Below are positions 59,526-64,000 of a stretch of 64,000 bases of DNA, one piece after another. The stretch spans positions 124,001 to 188,000 of the forward strand of contig JAZORR010000041.1 of the NCBI GenBank assembly GCA_045656705.1, read 5' to 3'. Below the pieces are notes generated by a model that made no database searches, was not told where the DNA came from, and saw only the letters and a program-made list of their open reading frames with translations. This stretch comes from RGIG4576 sp045656705. Its GTDB lineage: Bacteria > Bacteroidota > Bacteroidia > Bacteroidales > Muribaculaceae. Within the stretch, counting starts at the first letter, position 1. Each line of letters begins with the position of its first letter. The position numbers and the translations under genes were made by a program.

Positions 59526-60256
59526 TAGAAATAATACCAGCTATCGACATTATCGACGGAAAGTGCGTGCGTTTGTCAAAGGGCGACTACGATCAGAAGA
59601 AGGTTTACAACGAAAATCCTCTTGAAGTGGCAAAGGCTTTTGAAGATGCTGGATGCAAGAGACTGCATCTTGTTGACCTTGATGGGGCGAAAAACAGTCA
59701 CATTGTGAACTATCGCACTCTCGAAACCATAGCATCGGGTACCGATTTGGTGATAGACTTTGGTGGAGGAATAAAAAGCGACGAAGATGCTCACATTGCA
59801 TTTGAAAGTGGTGCTTCAATGATTACGGGAGGTAGTATTGCAGTGAAAAATCCTGCGATATTTGAGAATTGGATTTCGCAATACGGAGCAGAAAAAATAA
59901 TACTCGGAGCTGATGTGAAAGAGCGAATGATAGCCACAGATGGGTGGCTGCAGAGTAGCAATATGCCTATAGTGCCTTTTGTGAATTCGTATCTTGCTAA
60001 AGGTATCACGCAAGTAATAAGCACCGACATTAGCAGAGATGGAATGCTACAAGGTGTGGCCATCGACCTCTATCGTGAATTGCTTGGTGAATGCGAAGGC
60101 ATTTACATCATTGCGAGTGGTGGTGTGGCAGGAATAGATGATATAAGACAACTTGAGGAAATAAATGTGCCTGCTGTGATTGCTGGAAAAGCATTGTATG
60201 AGGGACGTATTTCGCTCAAGGATTTAGAACTCGAAAATTTGAAACGAAAATGTTAG
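59522..60256 (+). CDS. hisA: Phosphoribosylformimino-AICAR phosphate isomerase
   Basis: HisA isomerises ProFAR to PRFAR. The 244-residue TIM barrel begins IEIIPAIDIIDGKCVRLSKG, with catalytic Asp in AIDIIDGK, LHLVDLDGAK, VIDFGGGIKS, the second catalytic Asp in STDISRDGMLQG, and YIIASGGVAGIDDI. It overlaps hisH by 4 nt (ATGA) and hisF by 7 nt. Confidence 0.97.
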   Translation: MIEIIPAIDIIDGKCVRLSKGDYDQKKVYNENPLEVAKAFEDAGCKRLHLVDLDGAKNSHIVNYRTLETIASGTDLVIDFGGGIKSDEDAHIAFESGASMITGGSIAVKNPAIFENWISQYGAEKIILGADVKERMIATDGWLQSSNMPIVPFVNSYLAKGITQVISTDISRDGMLQGVAIDLYRELLGECEGIYIIASGGVAGIDDIRQLEEINVPAVIAGKALYEGRISLKDLELENLKRKC

Positions 60257-61005
60257 CGAAACGAATAATTCCATGTCTCGATGTGAAAGACGGAATGACC
60301 GTTAAAGGGATAAATTTCGTCAATTTTCGAGAAGCGGGCGACCCTGTAGAATTGGGGCGTGCCTATAGTAGAGCAGGAGCAGATGAATTGGTGTATCTTG
60401 ATATCACTGCATCCTATGAGGAGAGAAAGACCTTTGTGAATCTTGTGCGTAGAGTGGCAGAGAATGTAAATATCCCATTCACAGTGGGTGGAGGTATCGG
60501 TACTGTACAAGATGTGGGCAATCTGCTGAATGCGGGGGCTGATAAGGTGTCGATAAATTCGTCTGCGTTACGCAATCCTCAACTCATCACCGACATTGCT
60601 GGCAATTTCGGCTGTCAGGTGTGTGTGGTGGCTATAGATGCACGATATGACGATGGTGAATGGATTTGCTATGTGAAAGGTGGTAGAGTACCTACTGAAC
60701 GAAAACTCTTTGATTGGGCTCGTGAAGCACAAGAGAGAGGAGCCGGCGAAATACTTTTCACAAGTATGGACCATGATGGTGTGAAGGAGGGGTTTGCTTG
60801 CGATGCACTTGCCAAACTCAATCGCATTCTTTCTATTCCCGTGATAGCATCGGGTGGAGGAGGAAAGATGGAGCATTTCAGAGATGTGTTTACACAGGGC
60901 AAGGCCGATGCGGCACTTGCAGCGAGTGTGTTTCACTTCAACGAAATCAATATCACCGAGTTGAAACAATATTTGAAACATAACGATATAAATATAAGAA
61001 TTTAA
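60250..61005 (+). CDS. hisF: Imidazole glycerol phosphate synthase, cyclase subunit
   Basis: HisF forms imidazole glycerol phosphate and AICAR from PRFAR and ammonia. The 251-residue TIM barrel starts MLAKRIIPCLDVKDGMTVKG with catalytic Asp11, and has IPFTVGGGIGTVQDVGNLLN, VVAIDARYDDGEW with the second Asp, LFTSMDHDGVKEGF and VIASGGGGKMEHFRDVF. It pairs with HisH encoded two genes upstream. Confidence 0.98.
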   Translation: MLAKRIIPCLDVKDGMTVKGINFVNFREAGDPVELGRAYSRAGADELVYLDITASYEERKTFVNLVRRVAENVNIPFTVGGGIGTVQDVGNLLNAGADKVSINSSALRNPQLITDIAGNFGCQVCVVAIDARYDDGEWICYVKGGRVPTERKLFDWAREAQERGAGEILFTSMDHDGVKEGFACDALAKLNRILSIPVIASGGGGKMEHFRDVFTQGKADAALAASVFHFNEINITELKQYLKHNDINIRI

Positions 61006-61009
61006 AGTT

Positions 61010-61639
61010 ATGGCTATAGATTTTGAAAAAATGAATGGGCTTGTCCCAGCTATTATACAAGATGCATACACAAAGAATGTGCTTATGCTTGGCTTTATGA
61101 ATGAAGAAGCCTATGCACAAACTCTCGAAACCAAGAAGGTGACTTTCTACAGTCGCACCAAGAAGCGTTTGTGGGTGAAAGGTGAAACGAGTGGCAATTT
61201 TCTCAATGTAGTATCTATCGAAGAAGACTGCGACCACGATACTTTGCTTATAAAGGTGAATCCTGTAGGAGCTGTGTGTCATACGGGAACGGCTACTTGT
61301 TTTGGCGACGACAATTCGTATGGAGTGCAATTCTTGTCGTTTTTGCAAGATTTTATCGATAAACGCAAACAAGAAATGCCCGAAGGGTCTTACACTACAT
61401 CGTTGTTTGAGAGTGGTATCAATCGCATAGCTCAAAAGGTGGGCGAGGAAGCACTCGAAACTGTGATAGAAGCCACTAATGGCACTCCGGGCCGACTCGT
61501 TTATGAGGCTTCGGATATGCTTTATCACTTGATCGTGTTGCTTTCGGAAAAGGGATTGCATATCGAAGACCTTACCGAAGCACTTTACAATCGTCACAAC
61601 AAGAAAAAAGAAGAATATGACAAAAATTGTGGACTATAA
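61010..61639 (+). CDS. hisI: Bifunctional phosphoribosyl-AMP cyclohydrolase/ATP pyrophosphatase
   Basis: This HisIE fusion (209 residues) carries out steps 2 and 3 of histidine synthesis. The N-terminal cyclohydrolase (about 1-105) has FYSRTKKRLWVKGETSGNFL, the zinc and metal residues in EEDCDHDTLLIKV and GAVCHTGTATCFG. The C-terminal pyrophosphatase has QKVGEEALETVIEA and LVYEASDMLYHLIVLL. The other his genes (hisG, D, C, B) are not in the window. It overlaps ftsE by 23 nt. Confidence 0.97.
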   Translation: MAIDFEKMNGLVPAIIQDAYTKNVLMLGFMNEEAYAQTLETKKVTFYSRTKKRLWVKGETSGNFLNVVSIEEDCDHDTLLIKVNPVGAVCHTGTATCFGDDNSYGVQFLSFLQDFIDKRKQEMPEGSYTTSLFESGINRIAQKVGEEALETVIEATNGTPGRLVYEASDMLYHLIVLLSEKGLHIEDLTEALYNRHNKKKEEYDKNCGL

Positions 61640-62276
61640 GAATGTGGAAATTCACCGCAAGGAACTCATCGTACTCAAAAATGTGTCGTTTGAGTTGCAT
61701 AGTGGCGATTTCGTTTATCTCATCGGTAGAGTAGGGAGCGGAAAAAGCAGCCTTATGAAATCGATGTATTGCGAAATTCCCATTGCCGATGGTGAAGCCT
61801 CTGTTCTCGACTACGATTTAACTACTATCAAGAAAAAAGACATCCCATTCCTGCGACGCAAAATAGGAATTGTGTTTCAGGATTTCCAATTGCTCACCGA
61901 TAGATCGGTGTATGACAATCTTCGTTTTGTGCTCGAAGCTACAGGCTGGAAGGATAACAACGAAATAGAGGAACGCATAGAGAGTGCTCTTCAGCAAGTG
62001 GGGATGGTGAATAAATCGTATAAAATGCCACACGAACTTTCGGGCGGTGAGCAACAACGCATCGTGATAGCGCGTGCCTTGCTCAATAAACCTGCTCTCG
62101 TACTTGCCGACGAACCAACAGGCAATCTGGACCCTGATACGGGAAACCAAATCGTATCGCTTCTCCACGAAATTGCACAAAATGGAACGGCTGTGATTAT
62201 GGCTACTCACAATCTGCAGCTTATCGACCAATTTCCAGGAAAAGTGTTACATTGCGACAATAAACAAATATTTTAA
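61617..62276 (+). CDS. ftsE: Cell-division ATP-binding protein FtsE-like
   Basis: The 219-residue ABC ATPase has Walker A (LIGRVGSGKSSLMKSMY), a Q-loop (IGIVFQDFQLLTDRSVYDNL, typical of FtsE), the signature HELSGGEQQRIVIARALL and Walker B with D-loop ALVLADEPTGNLDPDTG. FtsE with FtsX controls peptidoglycan hydrolases at the septum. FtsX is not adjacent here. The gene is embedded in an amino-acid operon and starts within the hisI coding region. Confidence 0.88.
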   Translation: MTKIVDYKNVEIHRKELIVLKNVSFELHSGDFVYLIGRVGSGKSSLMKSMYCEIPIADGEASVLDYDLTTIKKKDIPFLRRKIGIVFQDFQLLTDRSVYDNLRFVLEATGWKDNNEIEERIESALQQVGMVNKSYKMPHELSGGEQQRIVIARALLNKPALVLADEPTGNLDPDTGNQIVSLLHEIAQNGTAVIMATHNLQLIDQFPGKVLHCDNKQIF

Positions 62277-62297
62277 ACTTTACGATATTCCACACTT

Positions 62298-63614
62298 ATG
62301 AAAGTATTGAAATTTGGAGGTACATCAGTGGGCTCGGCTCAACGCATCAAGAATGTGGCCGACCTTATCACTAAACGAGGTAAAAACATCATTGTGCTAT
62401 CGGCTATGTCGGGCACAACTAATTCGCTCGTGCAAATCTCTGAACGCTTGCACCAAGAGGATATAGATGGTGCATATGGTATCATTGAAGGATTAAAACA
62501 AAAATATGCTCGTACGCTTGAAGAGATGTTTGACGACCAAGTGTACTTGAATTTGGCTAAGAACAAGATACAAGAAATATTTGATTTCATTCGTCTGCAC
62601 ACGATGAGTAACTTTTCAGAAAGATATGAAAAGGAAATCCTCGCACAAGGCGAATTGATGTCTACCAACATTATGCACTACTATTTGCTATCGCAAGGTG
62701 TGAAGTCGGTGCTTTTGCCTGCGCTCGATTATATGCGTATCGACGAAAATGATGAACCTGATTTTGGTTATGTTAAAGCACATCTATCAGCTCTTCTAAA
62801 AGCTTCTTCTGAGGCTGATATCTACATCACGCAAGGTTTCATTTGTCGCAATCCAGAAGGATATATCGACAATCTACAACGTGGTGGTAGCGACTACTCA
62901 GCGTCGATTGTGGGTGCTATGATTGGTGCTGAAGAGGTGCAAATATGGACCGATATTGATGGCATGCACAACAACGATCCTCGTTTTGTGGAAAAGACTG
63001 CTCCTGTGCACGAACTTGCATTTGAGGAGGCTGCCGAACTTGCATATTTCGGTGCGAAAATTCTTCATCCTACTTGTGTGCGTCCGGCTCAAGAACACAA
63101 CATACCTGTGCGTTTGCTCAATACTCTTTGTCCTGATGCTCCAGGTACTCTCATCCATAATTCTACCGAAACCGGAAAGATCAAGGCTGTGGCAGCGAAG
63201 GATAATATCACAAGTATCAAGATCAAATCAAGTCGTATGCTTCTTGCTCATGGTTTCTTGCGCAAGGTGTTTGAAATCTTTGAGGACAATAAGACTGCGA
63301 TAGATATGATTACCACATCCGAAGTGGGTGTGTCGGTGACTGTTGACAATACTAAAAATCTTGACACTATCGTGAAAGAATTGAAGTCGCTTGGCGATGT
63401 GTCTATCGACGAAGATATGGTGATTATCTGTGTGGTGGGTGACTTGAAATGGCAAAATCGTGGATTTGAGGCACAAGTGCTCAATGCTATCAACACCATC
63501 CCTGTGAGAATGATTTCTTATGGTGGTAGCAACCACAATATCTCGGTGCTAATTCATAAAGATGATAAGATAGAAGCTCTTAACCTTTTGAGTCAACATT
63601 TATTTAATAAATAA
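62298..63614 (+). CDS. lysC: Aspartate kinase
   Basis: The enzyme phosphorylates aspartate as the first step to lysine, threonine, methionine and diaminopimelate. The 438-residue protein has the kinase start VLKFGGTSVGSAQRIKNVAD, FICRNPEGYIDNLQRGGSDY for the active-site region, WTDIDGMHNNDPRFV, and C-terminal ACT domains (KIKSSRMLLAHGFLRKVFEI; VSVTVDNTKNLDTIVKELKS) for feedback control. It is monofunctional, without a homoserine dehydrogenase fusion. lysA follows after 7 nt, so control of lysine/diaminopimelate synthesis is likely. The symbol is by function; isoform cannot be told. Confidence 0.93.
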   Translation: MKVLKFGGTSVGSAQRIKNVADLITKRGKNIIVLSAMSGTTNSLVQISERLHQEDIDGAYGIIEGLKQKYARTLEEMFDDQVYLNLAKNKIQEIFDFIRLHTMSNFSERYEKEILAQGELMSTNIMHYYLLSQGVKSVLLPALDYMRIDENDEPDFGYVKAHLSALLKASSEADIYITQGFICRNPEGYIDNLQRGGSDYSASIVGAMIGAEEVQIWTDIDGMHNNDPRFVEKTAPVHELAFEEAAELAYFGAKILHPTCVRPAQEHNIPVRLLNTLCPDAPGTLIHNSTETGKIKAVAAKDNITSIKIKSSRMLLAHGFLRKVFEIFEDNKTAIDMITTSEVGVSVTVDNTKNLDTIVKELKSLGDVSIDEDMVIICVVGDLKWQNRGFEAQVLNAINTIPVRMISYGGSNHNISVLIHKDDKIEALNLLSQHLFNK

Positions 63615-63621
63615 TAGTAGT

Positions 63622-64000
63622 ATGTCGTTTAATTTTCCATTAGATAAGTTTGCAGGAGCGCAAACGCCTTTTTATTACTATAATCTTGAATTGCTCGAGG
63701 CTACTCTGCAAGAGATAAATAATTGCACTGCCGATGCTCCATTTCATGTGCATTATGCTGTGAAGGCTAATGCCAACGATTGCATTCTGCGCACCATAGA
63801 AAACGCTGGACTTGGAGTGGACTGTGTGAGTGGTGGTGAGGTGGCAGCTGCTATCAAAGCGGGATTCGATAGTAAGAAGATAGTGTTTGCTGGAGTGGGC
63901 AAGACCGATCGTGAAATAGCACTTGCCATTGATGCCGACATTCTATGCTTCAATGTGGAGTCAATTCCCGAACTTCAAGCCATAAATGAAATAGCCGAGC
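63622..64000 (+). CDS. lysA: Diaminopimelate decarboxylase, truncated by the window edge
   Basis: The visible 126 codons show the N-terminal TIM-barrel part of a fold-III PLP decarboxylase: TPFYYYNLELLEATLQEI, the PLP lysine in FHVHYAVKANANDCIL, GLGVDCVSGGEVAAAIKAGF and IVFAGVGKTDREIALAID. LysA produces lysine from meso-diaminopimelate in the last step. The placement directly after aspartate kinase supports lysA over ornithine or arginine decarboxylases. Confidence 0.92.
   Translation, partial: MSFNFPLDKFAGAQTPFYYYNLELLEATLQEINNCTADAPFHVHYAVKANANDCILRTIENAGLGVDCVSGGEVAAAIKAGFDSKKIVFAGVGKTDREIALAIDADILCFNVESIPELQAINEIAE

Overview
This window is a stretch of a low-GC Bacteroidales chromosome. 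The evidence is the Bacteroidetes promoter grammar (TTG, 19-20 nt, TAnnTTTG) in front of many genes, a SusC/SusD pair, C-terminal sorting domains of the type IX secretion system (T9SS), a Rho factor with a very long charged N-terminal insertion, and Bacteroidales housekeeping genes. A gut Bacteroidales outside the genus Bacteroides proper (for example Muribaculaceae or a relative) is my best guess, but the family cannot be fixed from sequence reading alone. No tRNA, rRNA, CRISPR array or insertion sequence was seen.

Layout. 1-4.2 kb: a membrane protein pair (TRIC channel family plus a truncated gene) and an envelope pair (DUF5723-type barrel plus lipoprotein). 4.2-9.9 kb: nth, pheS, tilS and rho, the last behind a ~300-nt structured leader. 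9.9-15.1 kb: a secreted SGNH-type protein, ybaK, aroC, a YhcC-type radical SAM protein and a long-chain acyl-CoA ligase. 15.2-17.8 kb: an accessory cassette of a sigma-70-like factor broken by a one-base frameshift, an HExxH intramembrane protease-like protein, a small secreted protein and a membrane protein. 17.9-22.3 kb: dnaJ-grpE, ispE, dnaB. 22.4-25.3 kb: an ABC transporter operon with its own YtrA-type GntR regulator and a clear operator. 25.3-35.6 kb: cysK, a T9SS-exported phosphodiesterase with two large tandem repeats, radC, a glycosyltransferase, alanine dehydrogenase, efp, rpmH, glnS. 35.8-39.7 kb: secreted proteins of unknown function. 39.7-44.8 kb: an isolated SusCD pair.

The most remarkable region is 44.8-50.2 kb. 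It is one operon that encodes three cysteine-repeat (CxxxCxxxC) precursor peptides, each with a twin-arginine (Tat) signal, a radical SAM/SPASM maturase, a second SPASM-like maturase lacking the radical SAM cysteines, a small modification-system protein, a lipoprotein made of DnaJ-type zinc-finger repeats, and a dedicated TatA and TatC. It starts from a canonical promoter followed by a ~310-nt structured RNA that ends in a terminator-like T-run 50 nt before the first precursor gene. The sequence suggests a peptide natural product that is modified in the cytoplasm and exported in folded form by its own Tat machine. The maturase and CXXX-repeat peptide families have been named before; the Tat coupling, the zinc-finger lipoprotein and the RNA leader are, to my knowledge, not described as one system.

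50.3-58.8 kb: thioredoxin, an ABC-F ATPase, a small protein resembling only the C-terminal domain of FtsZ, glycerate kinase, a secreted beta-helix pair, an SGNH esterase and a double META-domain protein. 58.9-64 kb: hisH-hisA-hisF-hisIE, followed without a break by ftsE, an aspartate kinase and the start of lysA, which looks like one amino-acid-biosynthesis transcription unit.
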